Shown: positions 41,763-52,931, numbered from the stretch's first letter. The stretch is DNA of 64,000 bases from Streptomyces sp. NBC_01460 (GCF_036227405.1 NZ_CP109473.1:5704001-5768000), one strand, 5' to 3'. A program made the numbers and translations. Notes: a model not told the origin generated them from the letters alone.

Positions 41763-43130
41763 GTGGCAGAGAAAGCCGCACGACGGGACCGCACCCACTA
41801 CCTCTACCTGGCCGTGATCGCCGCCGTGGTGCTCGGCATCACGGTGGGTCTGGTGGCTCCGGACTTCGCCGTGGAGCTCAAGCCCATCGGCACCGGCTTC
41901 GTCAACCTCATCAAGATGATGATCTCGCCGATCATCTTCTGCACGATCGTGCTGGGGGTCGGCTCCGTACGGAAGGCCGCCAAGGTCGGCGCCGTCGGCG
42001 GTCTGGCCCTCGGCTACTTCCTGGTGATGTCGACCGTCGCCCTGGCCATCGGCCTGGTCGTCGGCAACATCCTGGAGCCGGGCTCCAGCCTCCACCTCAC
42101 CGAGGCGGCCCGCGCCGCGGGTGAGGCGCAGGCCGGCGACAGCGAGTCCACCGTGGACTTCCTGCTCGGCATCATCCCCACCACCATGGTCTCCGCCTTC
42201 ACCGAGGGCGAGGTCCTCCAGACCCTGCTCATCGCCCTGCTGGCGGGTTTCGCGCTCCAGGCCATGGGTGCGGCCGGAGAGCCGGTCATCCGCGGCATCG
42301 GCCACATCCAGCGCCTCGTGTTCCGCATCCTCGCCATGATCATGTGGGCGGCTCCGGTCGGCGCGTTCGGCGCGATGGCGGCGGTGGTCGGGGAGACCGG
42401 CGTGGACGCGCTGAAGTCCCTGGCGATCATCATGATCGGCTTCTACGTCACCTGCGCGCTCTTCGTGTTCGTGGTCCTGGGCGCGATCCTGCGCCTGGTG
42501 GCCGGGGTCAACATCCTCTCGCTGCTGAAGTACCTGGGCCGGGAGTTCCTGCTGATCCTCTCCACCTCCTCGTCCGAGTCGGCCCTGCCGCGGCTGATCG
42601 CGAAGATGGAGCACATGGGCGTCAGCAAGCCCGTCGTCGGCATCACCGTGCCGACCGGTTACTCCTTCAACCTCGACGGCACCGCGATCTACCTGACGAT
42701 GGCCTCGCTCTTCATCGCCAACGCCACGGGCGACCCGCTGAGCATCGGTGAGCAGATCTCGCTGCTGGTCTTCATGGTGATCGCGTCGAAGGGCGCGGCG
42801 GGCGTCACCGGCGCCGGGCTCGCGACCCTCGCGGGCGGCCTCCAGTCGCACCGCCCCGAGCTGGTCGACGGCGTCGGGCTGATCGTCGGCATCGACCGGT
42901 TCATGAGCGAGGCCCGCGCCCTGACGAACTTCGCGGGCAACGCGGTGGCCACGGTGCTGGTCGGCACCTGGACCAAGGAGATCGACAGGGAGCGGGTGGA
43001 CCAGGTCCTCTCCGGCGCCCTCCCGTTCGACGAGCAGACGATGACCGACGACGTGCACAACGGCGGCGAGCCGCACGTCCCCGACGCCCGGGACGGCGGC
43101 GAGGAACAGCCCTCGCTGGTCAAGGCGTAG
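41763..43130 (+). CDS. dctA: C4-dicarboxylate:cation symporter (DctA-like)
   Basis: A 455-residue DAACS-family transporter with eight helices and two re-entrant loops. Signatures: STSSSESALPRLI (HP1, Ser-rich), TGYSFNLDGTAIYLTMA (TM7), SKGAAGVTGAG (HP2) and DRFMSEARALTNFAGNAVA (TM8). It probably imports succinate, fumarate or malate with protons or sodium. GTG start behind GAGGAGA. Divergent from a CitAB-like two-component system that very likely controls it. Confidence 0.92.
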   Translation: MAEKAARRDRTHYLYLAVIAAVVLGITVGLVAPDFAVELKPIGTGFVNLIKMMISPIIFCTIVLGVGSVRKAAKVGAVGGLALGYFLVMSTVALAIGLVVGNILEPGSSLHLTEAARAAGEAQAGDSESTVDFLLGIIPTTMVSAFTEGEVLQTLLIALLAGFALQAMGAAGEPVIRGIGHIQRLVFRILAMIMWAAPVGAFGAMAAVVGETGVDALKSLAIIMIGFYVTCALFVFVVLGAILRLVAGVNILSLLKYLGREFLLILSTSSSESALPRLIAKMEHMGVSKPVVGITVPTGYSFNLDGTAIYLTMASLFIANATGDPLSIGEQISLLVFMVIASKGAAGVTGAGLATLAGGLQSHRPELVDGVGLIVGIDRFMSEARALTNFAGNAVATVLVGTWTKEIDRERVDQVLSGALPFDEQTMTDDVHNGGEPHVPDARDGGEEQPSLVKA

Positions 43131-43138
43131 CACCTGAC

Positions 43139-43175
43139 GACGCGGCCGGTACGGGGTTCCCGTACCGGCCGCGTC
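43139..43175. terminator. Bidirectional terminator after dctA
   Basis: A 17-bp perfect stem (43139-43155 with 43159-43175) and 3-nt loop separate dctA from the convergent vapC. Confidence 0.85.
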
Positions 43176-43220
43176 CGTGTGTCCGCCCCACATCCTCGGC
43201 CGCCCGCCCGGGGCGTCGGC

Positions 43221-43673
43221 TCACAGATCGTCCGGCAGGAGCCGGAACGCGGAGTGGCCGGTGAGCGGACGCATGATTCGGAAGTGCCGGTCGGACGTGA
43301 GGAGATCGGCTGTGCGGTAGGCGGCGGCGAGCACGACGTTCATCGCGTCGGTCAGACCCACCCCCTGGCCGTTGTCGGCGTCCTGGTACCCGCGCATGAC
43401 AGCCATGGTGCTCCGCAGGTGGGGCGCGACATCCGGGATTTCGAAGCGGCGGACCTCCACTTGACGCGCAACGAAGTCCAGCGCGTTCATCGAGGCACTG
43501 GCGCCGATCTTCGTGGTCAGCAGGTAGTCCAGTTCGGTGAGGACCATCGGGGACACCACGAGGTGGCCGACCTTGCTCAGGGCCGATCTGTGCGCCGTGT
43601 GCCGAGGATCCTTGGGGGTGAAGAGGCGGTACAGCGCGTTCGTGTCCGCGATCGCGACGGGGATGTCAGTCAT
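43221..43673 (-). CDS. vapC: PIN-domain toxin (VapC-like)
   Basis: A 150-residue PIN-domain ribonuclease-like toxin. Acidic metal ligands are visible: Asp10 (VAIADTNALYRLF), Glu in LTELDYLL and Asp in GLTDAMNVV, with a further Asp in LTSDRHF. The start overlaps the antitoxin gene by 8 nt, typical for such pairs. Targets of VapC toxins are usually tRNA or rRNA; the target here is unknown. Confidence 0.88.
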   Translation of the reverse strand: MTDIPVAIADTNALYRLFTPKDPRHTAHRSALSKVGHLVVSPMVLTELDYLLTTKIGASASMNALDFVARQVEVRRFEIPDVAPHLRSTMAVMRGYQDADNGQGVGLTDAMNVVLAAAYRTADLLTSDRHFRIMRPLTGHSAFRLLPDDL

Positions 43674-43938
43674 CGATCGAGCCCATGCGCCGCAGAGTGG
43701 CGTCGATCTCGTCGTCGGTCAGCCCGGGGCCGCCCAGGTCGGGGAGGTCCAGATGTCCCATGGGTTCGGTGCGGAACGGGTAGACGGGCCTTCCCAGCGG
43801 CAGTCCCCGGGGGACGATGTCCCCTATGGGAACACCGTCCTTGGTGATGGTGAGCGTTTCCCCGGCCTGCACGCGGGCCATCACACGTGAGGTCTGCTGA
43901 TTCAGCTCGCGGAGCGGGACTTCGTTGGTGTCACCCAT
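43666..43938 (-). CDS. Phd/YefM-type antitoxin
   Basis: A 90-residue antitoxin. The N-terminal DNA-binding fold is PLRELNQQTSRVMARVQAGETLTITKDG (Phd/YefM type). The C-terminal tail (about 60-90, acidic, ending MGSIDD) would wrap the PIN toxin. The Phd-type antitoxin paired with a PIN toxin is a common mixed arrangement. Direct repeats upstream are a likely autoregulatory operator. Confidence 0.87.
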   Translation of the reverse strand: MGDTNEVPLRELNQQTSRVMARVQAGETLTITKDGVPIGDIVPRGLPLGRPVYPFRTEPMGHLDLPDLGGPGLTDDEIDATLRRMGSIDD

Positions 43939-43947
43939 GCATACAGC

Positions 43948-43963
43948 GTACTACCTGTACTAC
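43948..43963. promoter_or_regulatory. GTACTAC direct repeats, antitoxin operator candidate
   Basis: Two GTACTAC copies (43948-43954 and 43957-43963) separated by two bases lie 10 bp upstream of the antitoxin ATG. Antitoxins of this class usually repress their own promoter. Confidence 0.5.
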
Positions 43964-44105
43964 ACCGGAGGGGTCGACCGGGTAGCCGTGAGTGCCTGCC
44001 AGGTCGGGGGCTCGCGGAGGGCGGCCCGGTGTGATCGTTCCGTGCTGGTTCGGCAGGGTGCCGTGGAGCGGTATCGCCGTCCTCGGCCTCGCCCGCCACT
44101 CCTTG

Positions 44106-44125
44106 CCTTGACGCCGACGTCAAGG
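44106..44125. promoter_or_regulatory. MerR-type operator
   Basis: Perfect 8-bp arms CCTTGACG and CGTCAAGG flank CCGA, 14 bp before the merR ATG. MerR-family regulators bind such dyads. A -35-like TTGACG lies in the left arm; I could not choose a convincing -10. Confidence 0.65.
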
Positions 44126-44139
44126 ATTACCGTCGCGGT

Positions 44140-44556
44140 ATGCGAATCGGGGAGCTGGCCGAACGCGCCGGAACGACGACACGTACGCTGCGGTACTACG
44201 AATCGCGCGGACTGCTGCACGCACGCCGCGCGGAGAACGGCTACCGCACGTACGACGAGAGCGATCTGCGGCTGGTCCACCAGATCCGGACCCTCCAGGA
44301 CTTCGGGTTCGACCTGGAGGAGACCCGCCCCTTCGTCGACTGCCTGCGCGCCGGCCACCCGGCGGGTGACGCCTGCCCCGCCTCGCTGGCCGTCTACCGG
44401 CGCAAGCTCGGTGAGCTGGACGCGCTCATCGGCCAGCTCCAGGGCGTCCGGGCCGAGGTGGGCGCACAACTGGCCCGCGCCGAGCTGGAGGCGTCCGCCG
44501 GGATTCCGGGCGGCCCCGAACCACGATGTGAACTGAACTGGGAGGACGAGGGATGA
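44140..44556 (+). CDS. MerR-family regulator with two internal cysteines
   Basis: A 138-residue regulator. The N-terminal winged helix MRIGELAERAGTTTRTLRYYESRGLL is classic MerR, followed by an antiparallel helix and short C-terminus. Cys68 and Cys79 (DCLRAGHPAGDACP) are spaced ten residues apart, with a third Cys near the end; these could sense thiols, oxidants or a metal. It overlaps the thioredoxin gene by 4 nt (ATGA). No ribosome site precedes the ATG, so translation may be leaderless. Confidence 0.88.
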   Translation: MRIGELAERAGTTTRTLRYYESRGLLHARRAENGYRTYDESDLRLVHQIRTLQDFGFDLEETRPFVDCLRAGHPAGDACPASLAVYRRKLGELDALIGQLQGVRAEVGAQLARAELEASAGIPGGPEPRCELNWEDEG

Positions 44557-44915
44557 TCCACGCAGAAGGTGTCGCCGAGGTCACCGACGCGACGTTCGAC
44601 GCCGAGGTCCTGGGAGCCGGTCTGCCGGTCCTGGTCGAATTCACCGCCGACTGGTGCGGCCCCTGCCGCCAGCTGGCCCCGGTGCTCGGCGCGATCGCCA
44701 GGGAGGAGGCGGACCGCTTGAAGGTCGTGCAGATCGACGTGGACCACAACCCGGGCATCACCAGCCGGTACGCGGTGCTGTCGATGCCGACGCTGATGGT
44801 GTTCCAGGACGGCGAACCGGTGAGGTCGATGGTGGGAGCCCGCCCGAAGCGCCGGCTTCTCCAGGAGCTGGAGGACGTGCTTCCGGCGGCGGCCGGGGCG
44901 CCGCTCGGCGGCTGA
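44553..44915 (+). CDS. Thioredoxin
   Basis: A 120-residue thioredoxin with the canonical W-C35-G-P-C38 active site and the cis-Pro in SMPTLMVF. Translationally coupled to the MerR gene. The C-terminal Ala/Gly tail is unremarkable. Coupling to a Cys-containing MerR suggests redox-responsive expression. It should reduce protein disulfides with thioredoxin reductase encoded elsewhere. Confidence 0.92.
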   Translation: MIHAEGVAEVTDATFDAEVLGAGLPVLVEFTADWCGPCRQLAPVLGAIAREEADRLKVVQIDVDHNPGITSRYAVLSMPTLMVFQDGEPVRSMVGARPKRRLLQELEDVLPAAAGAPLGG

Positions 44916-44936
44916 CCCCACGCGCCGCGCACAGCG

Positions 44937-44971
44937 AGGGCCCGCACCGCTCCGGGCGGTGCGGGCCCTCC
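44937..44971. terminator. Bidirectional terminator trx/glgB
   Basis: A 15-bp perfect stem (44937-44951 with 44957-44971) and 5-nt loop separate the convergent thioredoxin and glgB genes. Confidence 0.85.
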
Positions 44972-44985
44972 GGCCGCTCGTGCCG

Positions 44986-47397
44986 TCAGGCCGGCCGCAG
45001 CCAGACCGTCGCCAGTGGCGGGAGTGTCAGCGTGATGCTGGTGTCCCTGCCGTGGGCCGGCACCGCCTCCGGCTTCAGCGGTTCCTCGTTGCGTACGTCG
45101 CTCCCGCCGTAGCGGGCGGCGTCCGTGTTCACGACCTCCACCCAGGCCTCCGGGCCGTCCGGAACGCCGATGCGGTAGTCCTGCCGCACCACCGGGGAGA
45201 AGTGCGAGACCGCGATCAGGGGGGATCCGTCCGCGTCGTAGCGGACGAACGAGAAGGCGTTGTCCTCCGCGGCGCCGCCGTCGATCCAGCTGAAGCCCTC
45301 GGGCGACGTGTCCCGCTGCCACAGTGCGGGCAGGGCGTTGTAGACCGCGTTGAGGTCCGTGACCAGGGTGCGTACGCCCCGGTGGTCGGCGGAGGCCTCG
45401 TACGTCTCGTCGAGCAGCCACCAGTCCGGGCCGTGGCCCTCCGACCACTCCGCTCCCTGGGCGAACTCCTGCCCCATGAAGAGGAGTTGCTTGCCCGGGT
45501 GCGCCCACATGAAGCCGAGGTAGGCGCGGTGGTTGGCGCGCTGCTGCCACCAGTCGCCGGGCATCTTGCTGACCAGTGCCTGCTTGCCGTGCACCACCTC
45601 GTCGTGCGAGATCGGCAGCACGTAGTTCTCGCTGTACGCGTACACCATCGAGAATGTCATCTCGTTGTGGTGGTACTTGCGGTGGATGGGCTCCTTCGAC
45701 ATGTACACGAGGGAGTCGTGCATCCAGCCCATGTTCCACTTCAGGCCGAAGCCCAGGCCGCCGGAGTCCGTGGCGCGGGTGACACCGTCCCAGGCGGTGG
45801 ACTCCTCCGCCATCGTGACGACACCCGGGTTGCGCCGGTAGACCGTCGCGTTCATCTCCTGGAGGAAGGCGACCGCGTCCAGGTTCTCCCGGCCCCCGAA
45901 CTCGTTCGGCGACCACTGGCCGTCCTCGCGGGAGTAGTCGAGGTAGAGCATGGAGGCGACCGCGTCGACCCGCAGGCCGTCGATGTGGAACTCCTCGCAC
46001 CAGTAGGTGGCGTTGGAGACCAGGAAGTTGCGGACCTCCTTGCGGCCGTAGTCGAACTCCAGGGTCCCCCAGTCCGGGTGCGCGGCCCGGTTCGGGTCGG
46101 AGTGCTCGTACAGCGGGCGGCCGTCGAACTCGGCGAGCGCCCAGTCGTCGCGCGGGAAGTGGGCCGGGACCCAGTCCATGAGGACGCCGATGCCCGCCGC
46201 GTGCAGCGCGTCGACCAGGAAGCGGAAGTCGTCCGGGCTGCCCATGCGGGACGTCGGCGCGTAGAAGCCGGTGACCTGGTAGCCCCAGGACCCCCCGAAG
46301 GGGTGCTCGGCGACCGGCATCAGCTCGACGTGGGTGAAGCCCAGCTCCTTCACGTACGAGGGGAGCTGGGCGGCGAGCTGACGGTAGGACAGCCCCGGCC
46401 GCCACGAGGGGAGGTGGAGCTCGTAGACGGAGAAGGGTGCCTCGTGCACCGGGCGGTCGCCCCGGTGCGCCATCCAGTCCGCGTCCTGCCACGCGTGGTG
46501 CGAGGCGGTGACCACCGAGGCGGTGGCCGGAGGGACCTCCGTGTGGCGGGCCATCGGGTCCGCCCGCTGGGTGTGCGACCCGTCGGGCCGGCAGATGTCG
46601 TACTTGTAGACGGCGCCCTCGCCGACACCGGGGACGAACACCTCCCAGACGCCGGTGGAGCCGAGCGAGCGCATCGGGAAGACCGTGCCGTCCCAGTAGT
46701 TGAAGTCGCCCGCGACCCGGACCCCGCGGGCGTCCGGCGCCCACACGGTGAAGCGGGTGCCGGTCACGCCCTGGTGCTCCACCGGCTGGGACCCGAGCGC
46801 CTTCCAGAGCTCCTCGTGCCGGCCCTCGCCGATCAGGTGGAGGTCCAGTTCACCGATGGCCGGCAGGAAGCGGTACGGGTCGTCCACCTCGATCGTGTCG
46901 TCCTCGTAGGCGACCCGCAGACGGTAGCCCTCGGGCACCGCCGGCAGGGCCAGCACCCCGGAGAAGAAGCCGTCGCCGTCGCTCTGCAGTTCGGCCCCGG
47001 TCCGCTTGCCCTCGACCAGCACGGTCACCGAGCGCGCGAAGGGGCGCAGCACCCGGAAGAGCACGCCGGACGGGACCGGGTGCGCGCCGAGGACGCCGTG
47101 CGGGTCGTGGTGCTCACCGGCGAGCAGCCGGCCCCGGTCCGCGTCGTCCAGGGCGGTCGCGGGCAGGACGTTCTTGCTGCCTCCCCCGCGCCGGGGGCGG
47201 GGCGGAGCGCCGGTGGCCGCCGCGGCCGTCTTCCGGGCCCGCGGGCGCTTGGCGGGAGACGGGGCGGAGGGCTCGGCCGCCGGGGCGGCGGCGGGTTCGG
47301 CCGGGGCGGCAGCCGTGACCTCGGTGGTCACCGGCTTGGCCGTGGGCGGGACCTCGATGGGTTCGGGCGACTTGCGGGACGGCTTGCGGGCGGTCAC
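44986..47397 (-). CDS. glgB: 1,4-alpha-glucan branching enzyme
   Basis: An 803-residue GH13 enzyme forming alpha-1,6 branches. After an N-terminal basic Ala/Pro/Lys/Arg-rich extension (about residues 1-75) come the N1 and CBM48 domains (HDPHGVLGAHP; TRFTVWAPDARGVRVAGDFN) and the GH13 barrel with LRVDAVASMLYLDY (nucleophile Asp), VTMAEESTAW (acid Glu) and PISHDEVVHGK. The GTG at 47397 follows an excellent AGGAGG. A GTG at 47442, overlapping the mak stop, is the alternative. Last enzyme of the GlgE operon. Confidence 0.92.
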   Translation of the reverse strand: MTARKPSRKSPEPIEVPPTAKPVTTEVTAAAPAEPAAAPAAEPSAPSPAKRPRARKTAAAATGAPPRPRRGGGSKNVLPATALDDADRGRLLAGEHHDPHGVLGAHPVPSGVLFRVLRPFARSVTVLVEGKRTGAELQSDGDGFFSGVLALPAVPEGYRLRVAYEDDTIEVDDPYRFLPAIGELDLHLIGEGRHEELWKALGSQPVEHQGVTGTRFTVWAPDARGVRVAGDFNYWDGTVFPMRSLGSTGVWEVFVPGVGEGAVYKYDICRPDGSHTQRADPMARHTEVPPATASVVTASHHAWQDADWMAHRGDRPVHEAPFSVYELHLPSWRPGLSYRQLAAQLPSYVKELGFTHVELMPVAEHPFGGSWGYQVTGFYAPTSRMGSPDDFRFLVDALHAAGIGVLMDWVPAHFPRDDWALAEFDGRPLYEHSDPNRAAHPDWGTLEFDYGRKEVRNFLVSNATYWCEEFHIDGLRVDAVASMLYLDYSREDGQWSPNEFGGRENLDAVAFLQEMNATVYRRNPGVVTMAEESTAWDGVTRATDSGGLGFGLKWNMGWMHDSLVYMSKEPIHRKYHHNEMTFSMVYAYSENYVLPISHDEVVHGKQALVSKMPGDWWQQRANHRAYLGFMWAHPGKQLLFMGQEFAQGAEWSEGHGPDWWLLDETYEASADHRGVRTLVTDLNAVYNALPALWQRDTSPEGFSWIDGGAAEDNAFSFVRYDADGSPLIAVSHFSPVVRQDYRIGVPDGPEAWVEVVNTDAARYGGSDVRNEEPLKPEAVPAHGRDTSITLTLPPLATVWLRPA

Positions 47398-47438
47398 AGA
47401 GACTGCCTCCTCGGAAGGTGGGTGGTGGGGAGCGGAGG

Positions 47439-48881
47439 TCACGCGGGTGTGGCGGCCAGGCGCTGGATCGCGGCCATCGGAACCGGCAGCCAGTCGGGGC
47501 GGTGCCGGGCCTCGTACAGCACCTCGTACACCGCCTTGTCGGTCTCATGGGCGCGCAGCAGCTCGGGCTCGCCGCGCGGGTCGGAGCCCGCCGCGCTCGC
47601 GTAGCCCTCGCAGTACGCGGCCCGGCAGCGGGCCGCCCATTCGGGGTTCCACGGATGGTGCGAGCGCGCCGCGTAGTCGAACGACCGGAGCATCCCCGCG
47701 ACGTCGCGCACCGGCGGCTGCGGGCTGCGGCGTTCGGGCAGCGGCCTGGCCGGCTCGCCCTCGAAGTCGATCAGCGACCAGAAGCCGTCCTCGCCCCGCA
47801 GGGTCTGGCCCAGGTGCAGGTCCCCGTGGACCCGCTGAGCGGGCCAGCCGCGCCCCGTCTCCCCGAGCGCCGCGACGGCGTCGAAGGCGGTGCGCAGCCC
47901 CGGTACGTACGGGACGAGCGCAGGGACCGCCTGGGCGGCTGCCTCCAGGCGCTCCACCATGCCGGCCACCAGGTCCCTGGTCCGTTCCTGCGCCAGCGGA
48001 GGGGTCGGCAACGCGGCGGCGAGCGCCGTGTGCACCTCGGCGGTGGCCCGGCCGAGCGCGTGCGCCTCGGGGACGAAGTCCCGCCCGGCGGCCAGGGCGG
48101 CGAGCGCGAGCTGCCACCCGTCCTGCGCGCCGCGCAGGAAGGGCTGCAGCACGCCGAGCGTGAGCGGCTCCGGACTCGTCGTCGCCTCGAACCAGGCCAC
48201 CGGTGCGGGTACCCGGCCGCAGCCCTCACGGCCGAGCGCGAGGGGCAGTTCGAGATCGGGGTTGGTGCCGGGGAAGACCCGCCGGAAGATCTTCAGGATG
48301 AAGGCGTCGCCGTACACGAGCGAGGAGTTGGACTGTTCGGTGTCCAGGACGCGCGGGGTCAGTCCCGGCGGGATCGGTGCCGCCCGGTCGAAGCGGAGCG
48401 GGCCGAGGGATCCGGGGTTACGGAATCGTTCCAGCAGAAGGTCGGCGACGCGCGGGTCGTGCAGCCCCTCGTACAGGGTGCGGCCCGCCAGCGGGCCTTC
48501 CGAGACCTGGCCGATGCGTGCGTCGGCCAGCCGTGGGGGCAGGGTGGTGCGCACACCGAGCAGGAGCTGGTAGCAGTCCCCCCGGTCCGGGGCGGGGCGG
48601 CCGTTCGGCTGGTGGACCCGGACGAGCAGGTGCAGCAGCCCGGGGCCCGTGCCCGCGGTGTCCAGAGGCAGTATCTCGGTGGCGGCGACGAGAGAGAACC
48701 CGGTGACGGGCTGCCCCTTGCCCGCGAACCACCGCTGCCGGGGCACCCACTCGTGGAGCAGCGGGGCGAGCGACGGCAGCAGGGCCGTCGTTCCCGTGGC
48801 GCTCGTCGAGTGTCTTCTTGTCGTCTTTCTCGATGTTGTGCTCTTCGCCAGGGCGACTCGAGTGGATGCAGCCTCCGACAT
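47439..48881 (-). CDS. mak: Maltokinase (Mak/Pep2)
   Basis: A 480-residue kinase phosphorylating maltose to maltose-1-phosphate with ATP. The C-terminal kinase core has VHGDLHLGQTL (catalytic Asp354) and LIDFEGEPARP (metal Asp372). The N-terminal 35 residues are Ser/Thr/Lys/Arg-rich; then an N-terminal cap begins at HEWVPRQRWFAGKG. ATG 48881 follows AAAGGA. It is separated from treS by 250 bp, which hold a hairpin and a palindrome, so it may have its own promoter. Confidence 0.92.
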   Translation of the reverse strand: MSEAASTRVALAKSTTSRKTTRRHSTSATGTTALLPSLAPLLHEWVPRQRWFAGKGQPVTGFSLVAATEILPLDTAGTGPGLLHLLVRVHQPNGRPAPDRGDCYQLLLGVRTTLPPRLADARIGQVSEGPLAGRTLYEGLHDPRVADLLLERFRNPGSLGPLRFDRAAPIPPGLTPRVLDTEQSNSSLVYGDAFILKIFRRVFPGTNPDLELPLALGREGCGRVPAPVAWFEATTSPEPLTLGVLQPFLRGAQDGWQLALAALAAGRDFVPEAHALGRATAEVHTALAAALPTPPLAQERTRDLVAGMVERLEAAAQAVPALVPYVPGLRTAFDAVAALGETGRGWPAQRVHGDLHLGQTLRGEDGFWSLIDFEGEPARPLPERRSPQPPVRDVAGMLRSFDYAARSHHPWNPEWAARCRAAYCEGYASAAGSDPRGEPELLRAHETDKAVYEVLYEARHRPDWLPVPMAAIQRLAATPA

Positions 48882-48979
48882 GGCATCGCGTCCTTTCCCC
48901 GGGCACACCACAGGATGCGAAGAGTGTCCCGGATTGCGGCAATGGCTGTCCGGCTGTGCGGGACGTGTCGGGTGAGGAA

Positions 48980-48993
48980 AGTCCGTACGGACT
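48980..48993. promoter_or_regulatory. Palindrome upstream of mak
   Basis: AGTCCGTACGGACT is a perfect 14-bp palindrome about 100 bp before the mak start in the treS-mak gap. A candidate operator for mak-glgB expression. Confidence 0.4.
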
Positions 48994-49087
48994 CGATCAA
49001 GGGGCCACGGAGAGCCCGATGGAGCCCGGAAGCGCTCGATATGGGGGAGAGTGCCCCGTGCGGGGCGGCGGAAACCGCCCCGCGGGT

Positions 49088-49109
49088 GGCGCCTCGACGG
49101 TGAGGCGCC
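49088..49109 (-). terminator. Hairpin after treS
   Basis: GGCGCCTC / GAGGCGCC (8-bp stem, 6-nt loop) lies 23 bp downstream of the treS stop. It may act as a partial terminator before mak. Confidence 0.5.
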
Positions 49110-49131
49110 GTCAGCCGGCCGTCACCGGCGG

Positions 49132-50834
<1,703 letters not shown>

Positions 50835-50838
<4 letters not shown>

Positions 50839-52931
50839 GGTGTGGGTGACCCTCCGGTCGGCGGGGACGGTCGCAGGACCGCGATGTGCGCGGGCGTGAC
50901 GCCCGGCTCGAGGCGCACATAGAAGGTCCTGCCCCAGTGATAGGTGTCGCCGGTGAGCTCGTCGCGCACCGGCACGCGCTCGTGCCGGTCGAGGCCGAGC
51001 CGCGGCATGTCCAACGAGACCGTGGCCTCCTGGGTGTGGTGAGGGTCGAGGTTGACGACCACCAGGACGGTGTCGGGACCGGAGCGCTTGCTGTAGACGA
51101 TCAGCGCCTCGTTGTCGACCGCGTGGAAGTGGACGTCACGCAGTTGCTGGAGTGCCGGATGGCGGCGCCTGATCCGGTTGAGGGAGGTGATCAGGGGAGC
51201 GAGCGAGCGGCCCTCACGTTCCGCGGACTCCCAGTCCCTGGGCCTGAGTTGGTACTTCTCGGAGTCCTGGTACTCCTCGCTCCCGGGACGCACCGGGGTG
51301 TTCTCGTACAGCTCGAAGCCCGCGTACACGCCCCAGGAGGGGGACAGCGTCGCGGCCAGCACGGCCCGGGCCGCGAAGGCCGCCCGCCCGCCCTCCTGGA
51401 GGTAACCGGGAAGAATGTCGGGCGTGTTCACGAAGAAGTTGGGCCGCATGTACGAGGAACTCTCGCCCGAGAGCTCGGTCACGTACTCGGTCAGTTCCTG
51501 CTTCGTGTTACGCCAGGTGAAGTACGTGTAGGACTGCTGGAAGCCGACCGAGGCCAGCGTGCGCATCATCGCCGGGCGGGTGAAGGCCTCCGCCAGGAAG
51601 ATCACGTCCGGGTCGGTGCGGTTGATGTCGGCGATCACCTTCTCCCAGAAGACCACCGGCTTGGTGTGCGGGTTGTCGACGCGGAAGATCCGTACGCCGT
51701 GGTCCATCCAGAACCTCAGGACGCGCACGCTCTCCGTGACGATCCCGCGCAGGTCCGCGTCGAACGCGATCGGATAGATGTCCTGGTACTTCTTGGGCGG
51801 GTTCTCGGCGTAGGCGATGGACCCGTCGGAGCGGTGGTGGAACCACTCCGGGTGCTCCGTCACCCAGGGGTGGTCCGGGGAGCACTGGAGGGCGAAGTCG
51901 AGCGCGATCTCCATCCGCAGGGTGCGGGCGGTCGCGACGAAGTGGTCGAAGTCCTCGATCGTGCCCAGGTCCGGGTGCACGGCGTCGTGCCCGCCCTCGG
52001 CCGAGCCGATGGCCCAGGGCACACCGGGGTCGTCGGCCCCGGGGGAGAGGCTGTTGTTCGGGCCCTTGCGGTGGGTCGTCCCGATGGGGTGGATCGGCGG
52101 GAGGTAGACGACGTCGAACCCCATCGCGGCCACGGCGGGAAGCCGCTCGGCAGCGGTGCGGAACGTGCCGCTGACCAGCCGGGGAGCGGGCGGGGGGAGC
52201 TCCGCGGAGACCGCCGGGCTCTTCCTCCGCGTGGCGGCGGCCGTCTTCGCCGTCTTCGTGGCCCGCGGCTTCCGGGCGGGCTTCGGGGGTGCCGTCTCCT
52301 CCCAGCGGGCTCCCTCGGAGCGGGGGAACAGCTCGTACCAGGAGCCGTACAGGGCGCGCCGGCGCTCGACGGTCAGCGGCAGCGGCCGGGACGCGGTGAC
52401 CAGCTCGCGCAGGGGATGGCGGCCGAGCGCCTCGTCCACCTCGGCGGCCAGCGCGGCCGCGAGCCGGGAGGCCGCCGGCCGGCCCGTGTCGCGGAGCGCG
52501 TCGACGGCGGCCAGCACGGCCTCGCGCCCGTCCTGCTTGGGCACGCCCTCGGCGGCGCGGGCGTAGAGCTCGGCGCCCTCCTCCAGGACCAGCTCCGTGT
52601 CGATGCCCGCCGGGATCTTGATCTGCGCGTGGTCGCGCCAGGTGGTGACCGGGTCGCTCCACGCCTCGACCGTGTACGTCCAGCGGCCTTCCGCCCCCGG
52701 GGTGACGTCGGCGCCCCACCGGTCCGTGCCGGGAGCGAGCTCGCGCATCGGCGTCCAGGGTCCGGGCCGTCCGTTGGCGTCGCACAGGACGACGTTGGCG
52801 GCCACGGCGTCGTGTCCCTCGCGGAACACGGTGGCGCTGACCTCGAAGGTCTCGCCCGCGACGGCTTTGGCGGGCCGTCTGCCGCAGTCGACGAGCGGAC
52901 GGACGTCCAGGACGGGAATGCGACCGATCAT
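50835..52931 (-). CDS. glgE: Maltosyltransferase GlgE
   Basis: A 698-residue GH13_3 enzyme that transfers maltosyl from alpha-maltose-1-phosphate onto alpha-glucan. Nucleophile Asp419 ([11 protein letters not shown]) and acid Glu448 ([10 protein letters not shown]) are present. From memory these are Asp394 and Glu423 in the 675-residue S. coelicolor enzyme; the shift of 25 comes from a basic Ala/Lys/Thr/Pro-rich insert at about residues 212-250. ATG 52931 follows AGGTGA. First gene of the operon glgE-treS-mak-glgB, divergent from glgP. Confidence 0.94.
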
